From the NCBI RefSeq assembly GCF_019655855.1, contig NZ_BPFX01000019.1, positions 1-64,000 of the forward strand: a stretch of DNA of 64,000 nucleotides, given 5' to 3'. The translations under genes and the position numbers were made by a program. Below are positions 38,225 through 47,696 of the stretch, in pieces. Position 1 is the first letter of the stretch; each line of letters opens with the position of its first letter. Under the pieces are notes generated by a model. That model made no database searches, was not told the origin of the DNA, and was given only the letters and a program-made list of their open reading frames with translations. The DNA is from Pseudomonas paralcaligenes. Its GTDB lineage: Bacteria > Pseudomonadota > Gammaproteobacteria > Pseudomonadales > Pseudomonadaceae.

Positions 38225-39406
38225 ATGTTCCGCTTCCCCTATAACTCCCTGCTGGTCCTGCTGCTCGCCGGCATGCTCGGATGCGCCGAGGAACACCCGC
38301 CGCTGGACCAGCAGGTCTACGTCTGGCAGCGCCAGTGGCGCACCTCCCATGCCGAGGCGCTGGCGCAGAGCCGCACCGACTTCTCCACCCTGCGCGTGCT
38401 GGCCCTGCAGGCGCACCCGCAGGCGGGCTGGAGCCGCGCCCGCCCCAACCTCGAACTGCTCAGGCGCGACGGCCGTCCGCTGCTCGCGGTGGTGCGCCTG
38501 GACGGCCAGCTGCCGCAGCTGGACCCGGCCGAGATCGAGCAGCAGATCGCCGGCCTGGTGCGCGACTGGCGCGACGCCGGCCTGCCGCTGCGGGGCCTGG
38601 AAATCGACCACGACTGCGCCACCGCGCGCCTGCCCGTCTACGCCGCGCTGCTGCGCGAACTGCGCCGGCAACTGCCGGCCGAGCTGCCGCTGAGCATCAC
38701 CGCCCTGCCCGCCTGGCTCGCCAGCCCGGCGCTGGACGAAGTGCTCGCCGCGGTGGATGCCTCGGTACTCCAGGTGCACGCGGTGGTGGCGCCGCAGCAG
38801 GGCCTGTTCGACCCGAAACAGGCCCTCGACTGGGCCGAACGCTATGGCGAGCGCAGCCACAAGCCCTTCCACCTCGCCCTGCCGGCCTATGGCGTGGCCC
38901 TCACCGACGACGGCCAGGTGGAAAGCGAGACACCGCTGCGTCAGGGCGGCCCCCGCCACGAGCTGCGCGCCGACCCGCGCCAGGTGGAAGAGCTGCTGAC
39001 CAAGCTGCGCCGCACACGCCCCGACCACCTGGCCGGCATCATCTGGTTCCGCCTGCCGCTGGCCGGCGACCGCCGCGCCTGGCCGATGCCCACACTACTG
39101 GCGGTGGTGCGCGGCCAGCCGCTGGAACCCGCGCTGGCCCTGCAGCACCAGCAGAAGCAGGGCTTCAGCCATTTGCAATTGTTCAACAACGGCACCCTGG
39201 CCAGCCGCCTGCCCAGCCGTATCGAACTGCCGGTCCAGGCCTGCTCGGCGGCCGACGCCGTGGGCGACTACCGGGTGGAGCGCAGCGAAGACCGCCTGGC
39301 CTTCGTCCGTCGCCGCGAAGGCCGGCTGGATGCCGGCGAACACCGCGCCCTGGGTTGGGCGCGCTGCGAACAGATCGACCAAGGAGGCATGCATGTACAG
39401 TTCTAG
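38225..39406 (+). CDS. DUF3142 family probable lipoprotein
   Basis: A 393-residue exported protein. The N-terminus MFRFPYNSLLVLLLAGMLGCAEEHPPL is a lipoprotein-like signal with Cys20 after MLG. The family signature is clear: VYVWQRQW, then GLEIDHDCATARLPVYAALLRELR, LSITALPAWLASPALD and VDASVLQVHAV. The pattern suggests a TIM-barrel fold like glycoside hydrolases, but no activity is known for DUF3142. Start at 38225 follows AAGGAT by about 11 bases; an ATG at 38213 is an alternative. It overlaps the next gene by 14 bp and so belongs to an operon with the 728-residue protein and mapZ. As I recall, P. aeruginosa does not carry this pair at the locus. Confidence 0.75.
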   Translation: MFRFPYNSLLVLLLAGMLGCAEEHPPLDQQVYVWQRQWRTSHAEALAQSRTDFSTLRVLALQAHPQAGWSRARPNLELLRRDGRPLLAVVRLDGQLPQLDPAEIEQQIAGLVRDWRDAGLPLRGLEIDHDCATARLPVYAALLRELRRQLPAELPLSITALPAWLASPALDEVLAAVDASVLQVHAVVAPQQGLFDPKQALDWAERYGERSHKPFHLALPAYGVALTDDGQVESETPLRQGGPRHELRADPRQVEELLTKLRRTRPDHLAGIIWFRLPLAGDRRAWPMPTLLAVVRGQPLEPALALQHQQKQGFSHLQLFNNGTLASRLPSRIELPVQACSAADAVGDYRVERSEDRLAFVRRREGRLDAGEHRALGWARCEQIDQGGMHVQF

Positions 39407-41579
39407 AACCCTGCTGGCCCTGGCGCTCGGCGCCCTGGTGCCGCTCGGCGCGGCCCAGGCCTGCGGGCCGGAATTCCCCTATCGCCTGCTCTCCGACCGC
39501 GCCGGCGCCCTGGGCGAACTGCCGGAAGGCAACTTCGCCTTCGAGATCGGCCGCATCGCTCCGGCCATCCCGGGCCTCGGCCAGGCCGGCAACGCCACCC
39601 TGCAGCCCTACTGGGACGAGAACAACCAGCGCTATGTGGACGCCCGCACCGTGGTGGAAAAGGAGCAGCTCGACGACGAGCGCTTCGCCCTGGTCAGCCG
39701 CCTGCGCGGCCTGAGCGACGCCCACCAGGCCGAGGCCGAAGGCGCCGCCCTGCCGGCCGAACTGCGCCTGTACAGCGCCGGCGCGGTGGCCTTCGCCCGT
39801 CACGACATGGCGCTGGCTGCCGACTACTTCCGCCGCGTGCTGGCCCTGCCCGAGGCCGAGCGCCCGCTGCGCGGCATCTGGGCCGCCTATTCCCTCGGCC
39901 GCGCCCTGGCCGAGCACGCAGTCAGCGCGCCGGATACGCCGCTCGACGAGGCCGCCGCCCTGCAGCGCCAGCGCGACCTGCGCCAGCAGGCCAGAGCAGC
40001 CTTCCAGCAGGCCCGCGCGATGGCCGTGGCCGGCGCCGACGACCCGCTGGAACTGGGCATCGCCAGCCTCGGCGAAGAAGCCCGTCTGGCCCTGGACGAC
40101 GGCGACTGGAGCAGCGCCATCCGCCTCTACGCCAGCCAGTCCCGGCAGGGCTCCTCGACCGGCTACAGCTCGCTGCGGGAACTGAGCCGCCAGCTGACGC
40201 GCCTGGACGACGCGCAACTGCGGCCGCTGCTGGAAGTCGCGGAGGTCCAGCAGTTGCTGACGGCCCAGCTGTTCAGCCGCCTGGACGCCTACGACACCGA
40301 TGGCAAGGCGACCCAGCGCCTGTTGCAGCTGCTGCAGTCCGTGCAGGTCCAGCCGCAGATCGCCGACCGCCTGGCCGCGCTCAGCTACCAGCAGGGCGAC
40401 TACGACTCGGCCCGCCGCTTCGCCGAACAGGCGGGCGACGGCGGCCTGGCCTGGTGGCTACGCGCCAAGCTGGCACTGCAGAACGGCGACAAGGACGCCG
40501 CCGTCAAGGCCTATGCCAAGGCCGCGGCGGCCTTCCCCGCCGAGGAGGACTGGGGCTGGCGGCGCACCGAGAACTGGGACTACGAGACACTCAAGCCGCG
40601 CTGCCGCATCGAGGGCGAGATGGCGATCCTGGCGCTGGAGCGCGGCGACTACCTGGAAGCCTTCGACCAGCTCTACCGCAGCGGCGAACTCTACTGGCAG
40701 GACGCCGCCGAAGTCGCCGAGCGGGTCCTCAGCAGCAGCGAACTCAAGGGCTACGTCGACGCCGAGGTCACCACCGCGCCGGCCGACGGCAAGCAGTACG
40801 GCTACTGGAACCGGCCGCCGGCCCTGGCCCTGCGCGAACTGCTCGGCCGCCGCCTGCTGCGCGAGGGCCGCTACGCCGAGGCGGTGCCCTACTTCGCCAG
40901 CCCCGAGCTGCAACAGGCCGCGCGCCAGTACGGCGAAGCCCGCGTGCAGGCGGAAAAGGCCTGGACCTCGATCGGCCGCGCCGAGGGCTACTACGAGGCC
41001 GCCAAGCTGGCCCGCGCCCTGGGCATGGAACTGCTCGGCTACGAGTTGGGGCCCGACGAGGCCTGGACCGGCGGCAACTTCGGCGGCGAGACGGCCAAGC
41101 CAGTGCAGGCCGGCGGCCTGATCAGCGCCGCCGAGGCGCAACTGCAGAACGCCAGCGCCGCCCAGCCGAACCGGCGCTTCCACTACCGCTGGGTCGCCGC
41201 CGACCTGGCCAACCGCGCGGCCGACCTGCTGCCCACCAGCAGCCAGGCCTTCGCCGCCGTGCTGTGCAAGGCCAGCGGCTGGATCAACTACCGCGACCTG
41301 GAAGGCGCCCGGGTCTACTACCGGCGCTACGTCGAGCACGGCCCCTACGTGGAGTGGGCGGGCAACTTCGGCTTCGACTGCCAGGAACCGGACTTCGACG
41401 GCGCCCGCCAGCGCCAGTGGGACGAGCGCCGGCAGGCGACGGTCCAGGCGCTGCGCCCCTACAAGTACTGGCTGCCGCTGGGCACGCTGGCCCTGCTCGC
41501 CACGGCCATCTACTGGCAGCGCCGGCGGCGCGCCTTGGCTATAGTGGACAAAACTGCGGAGGAAACCCGTCATGAGTGA
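39393..41579 (+). CDS. large periplasmic repeat protein with C-terminal membrane anchor (unknown function)
   Basis: A 728-residue protein. The signal peptide [28 protein letters not shown] is cut near AQA, leaving Cys at the mature N-terminus region. A long alpha-helical part (about 80-660) has TPR-like pieces ([79 protein letters not shown] type). A C-terminal transmembrane segment (about 691-708, [17 protein letters not shown]) is followed by RRRR. This predicts a periplasmic scaffold anchored at the inner membrane. I know no function. An AAGGAGG site lies five bases before the ATG. It overlaps the DUF3142 gene by 14 bp and mapZ by 8 bp, implying co-translation. Confidence 0.75.
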   Translation: MYSSRTLLALALGALVPLGAAQACGPEFPYRLLSDRAGALGELPEGNFAFEIGRIAPAIPGLGQAGNATLQPYWDENNQRYVDARTVVEKEQLDDERFALVSRLRGLSDAHQAEAEGAALPAELRLYSAGAVAFARHDMALAADYFRRVLALPEAERPLRGIWAAYSLGRALAEHAVSAPDTPLDEAAALQRQRDLRQQARAAFQQARAMAVAGADDPLELGIASLGEEARLALDDGDWSSAIRLYASQSRQGSSTGYSSLRELSRQLTRLDDAQLRPLLEVAEVQQLLTAQLFSRLDAYDTDGKATQRLLQLLQSVQVQPQIADRLAALSYQQGDYDSARRFAEQAGDGGLAWWLRAKLALQNGDKDAAVKAYAKAAAAFPAEEDWGWRRTENWDYETLKPRCRIEGEMAILALERGDYLEAFDQLYRSGELYWQDAAEVAERVLSSSELKGYVDAEVTTAPADGKQYGYWNRPPALALRELLGRRLLREGRYAEAVPYFASPELQQAARQYGEARVQAEKAWTSIGRAEGYYEAAKLARALGMELLGYELGPDEAWTGGNFGGETAKPVQAGGLISAAEAQLQNASAAQPNRRFHYRWVAADLANRAADLLPTSSQAFAAVLCKASGWINYRDLEGARVYYRRYVEHGPYVEWAGNFGFDCQEPDFDGARQRQWDERRQATVQALRPYKYWLPLGTLALLATAIYWQRRRRALAIVDKTAEETRHE

Positions 41580-41943
41580 TACGCCCAGCGAGCGTCGGCG
41601 CTTCCAGCGCATCGCCTTCGACGCCGCCACCGAACTCGCCCAGGGCGAGCGGCACTGGCCGGTCCAGCTGCACGACGTGTCGCTCAAGGGCCTGCTGGTG
41701 GAGCAACCACGCGACTGGAACGGCGATCCCAACCAGCCCTTCGTCGCCACCATCAGCCTGGAGGCCAACACCCGGCTGCAGATGGAAGTGGTGCTGACCC
41801 GCACCCGCGACGACCTGCTCGGCTTCGTGTGCCGGCACATCGACCTGGAGTCCATCAGCCACCTGCGCCGGCTGGTCGAACTCAACCTGGGCGACGAGAG
41901 CCTGCTGGAGCGCGAACTGGCGGCCTTGGGCGAGCCTGACTGA
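41572..41943 (+). CDS. mapZ: MapZ, single-domain PilZ c-di-GMP receptor
   Basis: A 123-residue PilZ protein. The c-di-GMP motifs are intact: RxxxR (Arg9-Arg13, in RRRFQR) and DxSxxG (Asp35-Ser37-Gly40, DVSLKG). The C-terminal [23 protein letters not shown] matches P. aeruginosa PA4608/MapZ closely. There it binds the chemotaxis methyltransferase CheR1 when loaded with c-di-GMP and so alters flagellar switching. A GGAGGA site precedes the ATG, and the start overlaps the upstream gene. Coupling with the DUF3142 and periplasmic repeat genes is the new feature of the locus. Confidence 0.92.
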   Translation: MSDTPSERRRFQRIAFDAATELAQGERHWPVQLHDVSLKGLLVEQPRDWNGDPNQPFVATISLEANTRLQMEVVLTRTRDDLLGFVCRHIDLESISHLRRLVELNLGDESLLERELAALGEPD

Positions 41944-41999
41944 GCCCTTCGGGCTACGCGCCGACTGCCTCTCCCCGAATCGCATCCGGGCTACGGACC

Positions 42000-42600
42000 T
42001 GTGGGAGCGGCCTTGGCCGCGAAGTCCCCGTTCCGGCCCGTATCGCGGCCAAGGCCGCTCCTACAGAAAGCCAAGCGGTGCGCACGGCACCTGTCGCCGG
42101 GCTACGCGCCTTTCTTGCCGGCCTGCTGCCGTTCGCGGCGCGCCTGCACACGGCGGGTGCCGATGCTCGTGGGAGCGGCCTTGGCCGCGAAGTCCCCGTT
42201 CCGGCCCGATCGCGGCCAAGGCCGCTCCCACAGAAAGCCAAGCGATGCGCACGGCACCTGTCGCCGGGCTACGCGCCTTTCTTGCCGGCCTGCGCCGTTC
42301 GCGGCACGCCTGCACGCGGCGGGTACCGATGTTTGTGGGAGCGGCCTTAGCCACGAAGTCTCCGTCCCGGCCCGTATCGCGGCCAAGGCCGCTCCCACAG
42401 AAAGCCAAGCGGTGCGCACAGCACCTGTCACCGGATTACGCGCCTTTCTTGCCGGCCTGCTGCCGTTCGCGGCGTGCCTGCACACGGCGGGTGCCGCTCC
42501 TACAGAAAGCCAGCGGTGCGCACGGCACCTGTCGCCGGGCTACGCGCCTTTCTTGTCGGCCTGCTGCCGCTCGCGGCGCGCCTGTACGCGGCGGGTGCCG
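42000..42600. repeat. tandem array of a gene 3' end plus REP element
   Basis: Units begin GTGCGCAC.GCACCTGTC at 42078, 42245, 42412 and 42515. The first two are 167 bp each, the third is cut to 103 bp by loss of the REP centre, and the fourth runs into the genuine 3' end of the small gene at 42540-42692. A REP alone (42000-42076) precedes the first unit. Each full unit holds a degenerate copy of the last 20 or so codons of that gene followed by a GTGGGAGCGGCCTTGGCCGC palindrome. The stretch 41944-42539 has no other gene. Confidence 0.85.
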
Positions 42601-42692
42601 ATGCTCGCCTCGCGGCGCTCCTCGGCGCTGTCGCGGGGGCGGCCCGGTTCGTAGTTGAGGGTTCTGGCGAAGAAGTCGAAGAACAGGAACAT
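42540..42692 (-). CDS. small basic protein at the end of the repeat array
   Basis: A 50-residue protein from the ATG at 42690-42692, with GAGGAG about eight bases upstream. The sequence MFLFFDFFARTLNYEPGRPR is followed by a highly charged, Arg-rich tail (AEERREASIGTRRVQARRERQQADKKGA). The hydrophobic-aromatic start and the basic tail could suit membrane contact, but no family is known to me. Its 3' end has been copied several times downstream in the tandem array. Moderate confidence that it is a real gene: the frame is intact, has a good ribosome site, and sits beside radA. Confidence 0.6.
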   Translation of the reverse strand: MFLFFDFFARTLNYEPGRPRDSAEERREASIGTRRVQARRERQQADKKGA

Positions 42693-42807
42693 GGACCCAT
42701 CTCCTCTATATATGGACATGGCGCCATGCTCCTCCTCCGCCGGCGGGCAGAACTTGATCTGCGACAACTGCCACGACGCGCCCCCAGCGGCAGAGCGCCG
42801 CAGGCAG

Positions 42808-44175
42808 TCACTCGAACAGGGCGTCGAGCGCCTGCTCCAGACGTGTCACCGCGATCACCTGCAGGCCGGCCGGCGCCTCCTTGGGCGCGTTGCCCTTGGG
42901 CACGATGGCGCGCTTGAAGCCATGCTTGGCCGCCTCCTTGAGACGCTCCTGGCCGCTCGGCACCGGGCGAATCTCGCCGGACAGGCCGATCTCGCCGAAT
43001 ACCAGCAGGTCGTGGGGCAGCGGGCGGTTGCGCAGGCTGGAGATCACCGCGGCCATCAGCGCCAGGTCGGAAGCCGTCTCCAGCACCTTCACCCCACCCA
43101 CCACGTTGAGGAACACGTCCTGGTCGTAGGTGGGGATGCCGCCGTGGCGGTGCAGCACGGCCAGCAGCATGGCCAGGCGGTTCTGGTCCAGGCCCAGGGT
43201 CACGCGCTTGGGATTGGCCATATGGCTGGTGTCCACCAGCGCCTGAACCTCCACCAGCATCGGCCGGGTGCCTTCCCAGGTCGCCATCACCACGCTGCCC
43301 GGCACCGACTCCTGGGCGCGGGTGAGGAAAATCGCCGAGGGGTTGGTCACTTCCTTGAGGCCCTTGTCGGTCATGCCGAACACGCCCAGCTCGTTGACCG
43401 CGCCGAAGCGGTTCTTCACCGCCCGCAGCAGGCGCAGACGGCCGTCGGATTCGCCCTCGAAGTACAGCACCGTGTCCACCATGTGCTCCAGCACGCGCGG
43501 GCCGGCCAGTGCGCCCTCCTTGGTCACGTGGCCGACCAGGAAGATCGCCGTGCCGCTCTGCTTGGCGTAGCGCACCAGCAGCGCTGCGCTCTCGCGCACC
43601 TGTGCGACGCCGCCCGGAGCCGACTGCAGCTGCTCGGTGAAGATGGTCTGGATCGAGTCGATCACCATCACCTTGGGCTGCTCGCGGCGCGCCACGTCGA
43701 TGATCGACTCGATGCAGGTCTCGGTCATGACCTTGAGCCGGTCCTGGGGCAGCTCCAGGCGCCGGGCGCGCATGGCCACCTGCTGCTGGGATTCCTCGCC
43801 GGTGACGTACAGGGCCGGCAGGCGCTGGGCGATGTTGCACAGGGTCTGCAGCAGGATGGTCGACTTGCCGATGCCGGGGTCGCCGCCGATCAGCACCACC
43901 GAGCCGTCCACCAGGCCGCCGCCGAGCACCCGGTCCAGCTCACCGGAGGCGGTGGAGAAGCGCGGCACTTCCTCGACGCTGACCTCGGCCAGGGTCTTGA
44001 TCTGCGCCTGCTGCCCGGCCCAGCCGCCGCGCCCGGACGGCGCGGCCGCGCCACCGCTCTCGATCACCGTCTCGGTCAGGGTGTTCCAGGCCCCGCACTC
44101 GCCGCACTGCCCGGCCCACTTGGGAAAGGTGGCGCCGCACTCGATGCAGCCGTACATGCGCTTGGCCTTGGCCAT
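42808..44175 (-). CDS. radA: DNA repair protein RadA
   Basis: A 455-residue RecA-like protein that promotes branch migration in homologous recombination. An N-terminal C4 zinc finger (YGCIECGATFPKWAGQCGECGAWN) comes first, then the P-loop GGDPGIGKST, the RadA-specific KNRFG motif (AVKNRFGAVNE) and a C-terminal Lon-like domain without protease residues. Start MAKAKRMYGCIECG at 44173-44175; an upstream in-frame extension is not credible. It is divergent from the GNAT gene with only 64 bp between start codons. Confidence 0.97.
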   Translation of the reverse strand: MAKAKRMYGCIECGATFPKWAGQCGECGAWNTLTETVIESGGAAAPSGRGGWAGQQAQIKTLAEVSVEEVPRFSTASGELDRVLGGGLVDGSVVLIGGDPGIGKSTILLQTLCNIAQRLPALYVTGEESQQQVAMRARRLELPQDRLKVMTETCIESIIDVARREQPKVMVIDSIQTIFTEQLQSAPGGVAQVRESAALLVRYAKQSGTAIFLVGHVTKEGALAGPRVLEHMVDTVLYFEGESDGRLRLLRAVKNRFGAVNELGVFGMTDKGLKEVTNPSAIFLTRAQESVPGSVVMATWEGTRPMLVEVQALVDTSHMANPKRVTLGLDQNRLAMLLAVLHRHGGIPTYDQDVFLNVVGGVKVLETASDLALMAAVISSLRNRPLPHDLLVFGEIGLSGEIRPVPSGQERLKEAAKHGFKRAIVPKGNAPKEAPAGLQVIAVTRLEQALDALFE

Positions 44176-44239
44176 GGGAATCTCCACCGCTGGAAAAGCG
44201 GCGATAATAACGTTCCCGCCACCCACGAGTCGCCCCGCG

Positions 44240-44731
44240 ATGCAGATCGAACTTGTCCGCACCACCGTCGAGCAGCTGCCGCTGATCGCCAACCTCTACC
44301 AGTACTACGCCTACGAGTCGTCGGACTGGGAGGAGGAAGAGGTGGAGCCGGACGGCCGTTTCTACCTGCACGAGCCGCACCTGGTGCGCTACTGGCAGGA
44401 GCCGGAGTGGAGTGCAGAGCTGATCCTGGCGGACGGCTTCATCGCCGGCTTCCTGCTGATCGAGCGCAGCGAACTGGCCGGCATCGACGCGCTGGAGTTC
44501 GCCGACCTGTTCATCCTGAAGAAATACCGGCGCCAGGGCATCGGCCGGCTGCTGGCCCAGCAGGTGCTGAACCGCGGCGGCACCTGGCTGGTGCGCCTGT
44601 ACGCCCAGGACCAACTGGCCATGGCGTTCTGGCGCAGCATGCAGGCCGAGCTGCCGCTGGGCTCGCGGCAGGTCTGGCCGGACGACGACCCGGAGCTACT
44701 CAGCTACCTGATCAACCCGCCGCTACACTAG
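44240..44731 (+). CDS. GNAT family N-acetyltransferase
   Basis: A 163-residue acetyltransferase. The acetyl-CoA motif A is LFILKKYRRQGIGRLLAQQVLNR (R/QxxGxG/A as RRQGIG, about residues 95-100). The C-terminal WLVRLYAQDQLAMAFWRSM helix with a bulky residue pattern fits the GNAT fold. The substrate is not predictable. The start at 44240 has no obvious ribosome site. The stop overlaps the stop of the convergent YdcH-like gene by 3 bp. P. aeruginosa has a similar gene near radA as I recall. Confidence 0.85.
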   Translation: MQIELVRTTVEQLPLIANLYQYYAYESSDWEEEEVEPDGRFYLHEPHLVRYWQEPEWSAELILADGFIAGFLLIERSELAGIDALEFADLFILKKYRRQGIGRLLAQQVLNRGGTWLVRLYAQDQLAMAFWRSMQAELPLGSRQVWPDDDPELLSYLINPPLH

Positions 44732-45006
44732 CCGGCGCAGCCGTTGCCGCAGCCGCAGCACTGCCCGGAGGCGCGCTTGAGCTGGCGTGCCAGGTCGTCC
44801 TTGAGGGCCACGCGCTCCTGCTTGAGGCGGCCGAGGGCGGCTTCGTCCAGCAGTTCGATACCATCCTCGACCCGACAGATGCGCTTGTCCAGCGCCTCGT
44901 ACTCCTCGGCCTGGCGGGCGAAGTGCTGATCCTCCTGGCGCAGGCGCTGCAGCTCCCCGCGCAGCTCGGGGAAATCCTGGACCAGCGGATGATGTTCGAC
45001 ATGCAT
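44728..45006 (-). CDS. YdcH/DUF465 family protein with Cys-rich tail
   Basis: A 92-residue protein. The DUF465 core is seen in MHVEHHPLVQDFPELRGELQRLRQEDQHFARQAEEYEALDKRICRVEDG and LKQERVALKDDLARQL, a helical hairpin. After residue 77 it has an added tail RASGQCCGCGNGCAG with four Cys, resembling a small metal-binding or redox motif not typical of the family. Start at 45004-45006. It faces the next gene (a paralogue) across a 137-bp divergent region. Confidence 0.85.
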   Translation of the reverse strand: MHVEHHPLVQDFPELRGELQRLRQEDQHFARQAEEYEALDKRICRVEDGIELLDEAALGRLKQERVALKDDLARQLKRASGQCCGCGNGCAG

Positions 45007-45143
45007 GGCGTAAGCTCCGGAAAAAGATGTCCAACCCTACCCGCCCCCGGGAAGGAGGCCATTGACCGGGATCAAACCGCCGTCCCGGCGCCTCCCCCTG
45101 AGCTAGGCTGAACGCGAACGCACCATGAGGAGTCATCATCGCC

Positions 45144-45392
45144 ATGCCACTCGAACATCATCCGCTGACCCGCGAATTCCCCGAATACCGCCAGCAACTG
45201 CAGGCCCTGCACGCGGAGGACGCGCACTTCGCCCAGCTAGCGCAGCACTACGAGAGCCTCGACAAGCGCATCTACGAGGTGGAGGACGGCCGTGAGGCGC
45301 TGGACGACCTGGCGCTGCAGGCGTTGAAGAGCGAGCGGGTCCAGCTCAAGGACCAGATCGCCGAGCGGCTGCGCAAGGCCAACGGCGCCTGA
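45144..45392 (+). CDS. YdcH/DUF465 family protein
   Basis: An 82-residue helical protein of the DUF465 family (MPLEHHPLTREFPEYRQQLQALHAEDAHFAQLAQHYESLDKRIYEVEDG, then LKSERVQLKDQIAERLRKANGA). It is clearly paralogous to the divergent 92-residue protein but lacks the Cys tail. Family function is unknown; some members are induced under stress. A GAGGAGT site lies about twelve bases upstream of the ATG. Confidence 0.88.
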   Translation: MPLEHHPLTREFPEYRQQLQALHAEDAHFAQLAQHYESLDKRIYEVEDGREALDDLALQALKSERVQLKDQIAERLRKANGA

Positions 45393-45465
45393 ACCAGCCA
45401 CCATCCCGCCCGGCCCGAGAGCTGGTTTAAACTGCAGCCAGAATCAGAAACCCAGGGAGTGAAAC

Positions 45466-45876
45466 ATGAGCTTATTGCAAGAATTCAAGGCCTTCGCGGT
45501 CAAGGGCAACGTGGTCGACATGGCCGTCGGTATCATCATCGGCGCGGCCTTCGGCAAGATCGTCAGCTCCTTCGTCGGTGATGTGATCATGCCGCCGATC
45601 GGCCTGCTGATCGGTGGCGTCGACTTCAGCGACCTGGCCGTCACCCTCAAGGCCGCCGAAGGCGACCTGCCGGCCGTGGTGCTCAGCTACGGCAAGTTCA
45701 TCCAGACCATCCTCGACTTCATCATCGTCGCCTTCGCCATCTTCATGGGCATCAAGGTGATCAACAAGCTCAAGCGCGAAGAGGCCGAGGAGCCTTCGGT
45801 GCCGCCGGCGCCGAGCCCCGAGGAAGTGCTGTTGACGGAAATCCGCGACCTGCTGAAGACTCAGCAGAAGCCATAA
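45466..45876 (+). CDS. mscL: large-conductance mechanosensitive channel MscL
   Basis: A 136-residue inner-membrane pentameric channel opened by membrane tension in hypo-osmotic shock. N-terminal amphipathic helix [44 protein letters not shown] (S1/TM1), a periplasmic loop, and TM2 ([25 protein letters not shown]). The C-terminal bundle ([15 protein letters not shown]) is intact. A GGGAG ribosome site is present and a terminator follows. Confidence 0.98.
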   Translation: MSLLQEFKAFAVKGNVVDMAVGIIIGAAFGKIVSSFVGDVIMPPIGLLIGGVDFSDLAVTLKAAEGDLPAVVLSYGKFIQTILDFIIVAFAIFMGIKVINKLKREEAEEPSVPPAPSPEEVLLTEIRDLLKTQQKP

Positions 45877-45880
45877 AAGA

Positions 45881-45910
45881 GAACGGCGCCCGAGGGCGCC
45901 GTTCTTCATC
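45881..45910. terminator. bidirectional terminator between mscL and the TerC-family gene
   Basis: GAACGGCGCC (45881-45890) is inverted at 45895-45904 around CGAG. It lies four bases after mscL and seven before the end of the convergent gene. T-rich flanks are present on both sides but are short. Confidence 0.8.
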
Positions 45911-45911
45911 A

Positions 45912-47468
45912 TCACGCCGCAGGCGTCAGCAGCAGGCGGTTGACCCGTCGCTCGCGCACTTCTTCCACGCGCATGCGCCAGCCGGCGAACTCCACCTCGT
46001 CGCCCACCGCCGGCAGGCGGTCGAGCAGGCTCATCACCAACCCGGCCAGGGTCTGGTAGTCCTCGGTGGCCCTGGCCTGCAGGCCGATGCGCTCGCGCAG
46101 CAGGGCCAGGTTGAGCGCACCGCTGACGCGGAAGCCCTCGTCCAGCCGCTCGATGTCCGGCCCGTCCACCTCGCTGGCGTCCGGCAGCTCGCCGGCGATG
46201 GCCTCGAGGATGTCGGTCAGGGTCAGCATGCCCTCGAAACCGCCGAACTCGTTGACCACGAAGGCGACGTGGGTCGAGGCCTGGCGCATCTGCTCCAGGG
46301 CACCGAGCACGGTGCAGCTGTCCGGCAGGTTGAGCGGCTGGCGCAGCAGGCTCTCGATGTCAGGCTGGTCGCCGCGCAGCAACTCGCGCAGCAGTTCCTT
46401 CTTGTGCACGAAGCCCAGCGGCTCGTCGATCTGCCCGCCGCGTACCACCGCCAGGCGCGAATAGGGCGACTCCAGCAGCACCTGGCGCACCTGCTCGGGG
46501 TCGTGGCCCAGGTCGATGTGGTCGACCCGGGTGCGCTCGGTCATCACCCTGCGGATCGACTGCTCGGCCAGGCCCAGCACGCCGCGGATCATCACCCGCT
46601 CGCGGCGGTCGAACAGCGCGGCCTCGCCGGCGCCACCCTCGAGCATGTCGGCGATCTCCTCACCCACCTCGTCGGCCTCGATCTTGCCGCCGAGCAGGCG
46701 CAGCACCGCGTGAGCGGTGCGCTCGCGCATGCCGCGGCCGTTCTGCATCTGCCGCTTGCGCTTGTGACGCACCAGCTGGTTGGCCACCTCGATGAGGATG
46801 GAGAAGCCGATGGCCGCGTACAGGTAGCCTTTCGGGATGTGGAAGCCCAGGCCCTCGGCGGTGAGACTGAAGCCGATCATCATCAGGAAGCCCAGGCACA
46901 GCATGATCACCGTCGGGTGGGCGTTGACGAAGGCGGTCAGCGGCTTGCTGGCGACGATCATCAGGCCGATGGAGACGATCACGGCGATCATCATCACTTC
47001 CAGGTGCTCGACCATGCCGACGGCGGTGATCACCGCATCCAGGGAGAACACCGCGTCGAGCACCACGATCTGCGCCACCACCGGCCAGAACGCGGCGTAC
47101 ACGCGGTTGCCGGTCGGCTGATGGGCACGCCCCTCGAGGCGCTCGTGCAGCTCCATGGTGGCCTTGAACAGCAGGAACACACCGCCGAACAGCATGATCA
47201 GGTCGCGCCCGGAGAAGCTCTTGCCGAACACCTCGATCAGCGGCTCGGTCAGGGTCACCAGCCAGGAGATGCTCGCCAGCAGGCCCAGGCGCATCAGCAG
47301 CGCCAGGCTCAGGCCGATGATCCGCGCGCGGTCGCGCAGGTGCGGTGGCAGCTTGTCGGCGAGGATGGCGATGAACACCAGGTTATCGATGCCGAGGACG
47401 ATTTCCAGGACGATCAGGGTCAGCAGGCCGAGCCACGCGGTGGGGTCGGCCATCCATTCGAAGATCAT
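45912..47468 (-). CDS. TerC-family membrane protein with CBS and CorC/HlyC domains (YoaE/YegH type)
   Basis: A 518-residue protein. The N-terminal TerC domain (1-235, about seven TM segments) carries the conserved acidic motifs [14 protein letters not shown] and [15 protein letters not shown]. Two cytoplasmic CBS motifs follow (about 300-420, including VRVIRGVLGL-type and [22 protein letters not shown]). A C-terminal CorC_HlyC transporter-associated domain covers about 435-518. TerC proteins handle metal ions, notably manganese export, but YoaE-type members are uncharacterised. The 228-bp region upstream (47469-47696) has no yybP-ykoY riboswitch that I can find, although such genes often have one. 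Confidence 0.9.
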   Translation of the reverse strand: MIFEWMADPTAWLGLLTLIVLEIVLGIDNLVFIAILADKLPPHLRDRARIIGLSLALLMRLGLLASISWLVTLTEPLIEVFGKSFSGRDLIMLFGGVFLLFKATMELHERLEGRAHQPTGNRVYAAFWPVVAQIVVLDAVFSLDAVITAVGMVEHLEVMMIAVIVSIGLMIVASKPLTAFVNAHPTVIMLCLGFLMMIGFSLTAEGLGFHIPKGYLYAAIGFSILIEVANQLVRHKRKRQMQNGRGMRERTAHAVLRLLGGKIEADEVGEEIADMLEGGAGEAALFDRRERVMIRGVLGLAEQSIRRVMTERTRVDHIDLGHDPEQVRQVLLESPYSRLAVVRGGQIDEPLGFVHKKELLRELLRGDQPDIESLLRQPLNLPDSCTVLGALEQMRQASTHVAFVVNEFGGFEGMLTLTDILEAIAGELPDASEVDGPDIERLDEGFRVSGALNLALLRERIGLQARATEDYQTLAGLVMSLLDRLPAVGDEVEFAGWRMRVEEVRERRVNRLLLTPAA

Positions 47469-47696
47469 GCGAGTCTCCCGCGGGCAGGCGTCGACGCGGC
47501 GCGGGCGCAGGAGCTGCGGCGCTGGGCGTATCGATCAGACAGGGTAGAGAAGAGACGCGCGAGGGCGTCGGAGGAAGGGAGGCCACGCGGGGGTGGCTGG
47601 CAACAATCGCTGTCCATGGGGTCCATTGCGACGGAAAGGGACGCCCATCCTAGCGGCGGACACGGCGATCCCTAAGCGGCAAAGCGTAACCAATCC

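Noticed and set aside
42000..42600. CRISPR array
   Set aside because: The units are 103-167 bp, contain a gene 3' end plus REP, and have no short constant repeat with unique spacers; no cas genes are near.
42001..42654. Open frames of up to 217 codons across the repeat array
   Set aside because: They read through the tandem REP units and repeat the same translated motif; no ribosome sites and no independent support.
47469..47696. yybP-ykoY manganese riboswitch upstream of the TerC-family gene
   Set aside because: The conserved core sequences of that riboswitch are not found on the minus strand in this gap.
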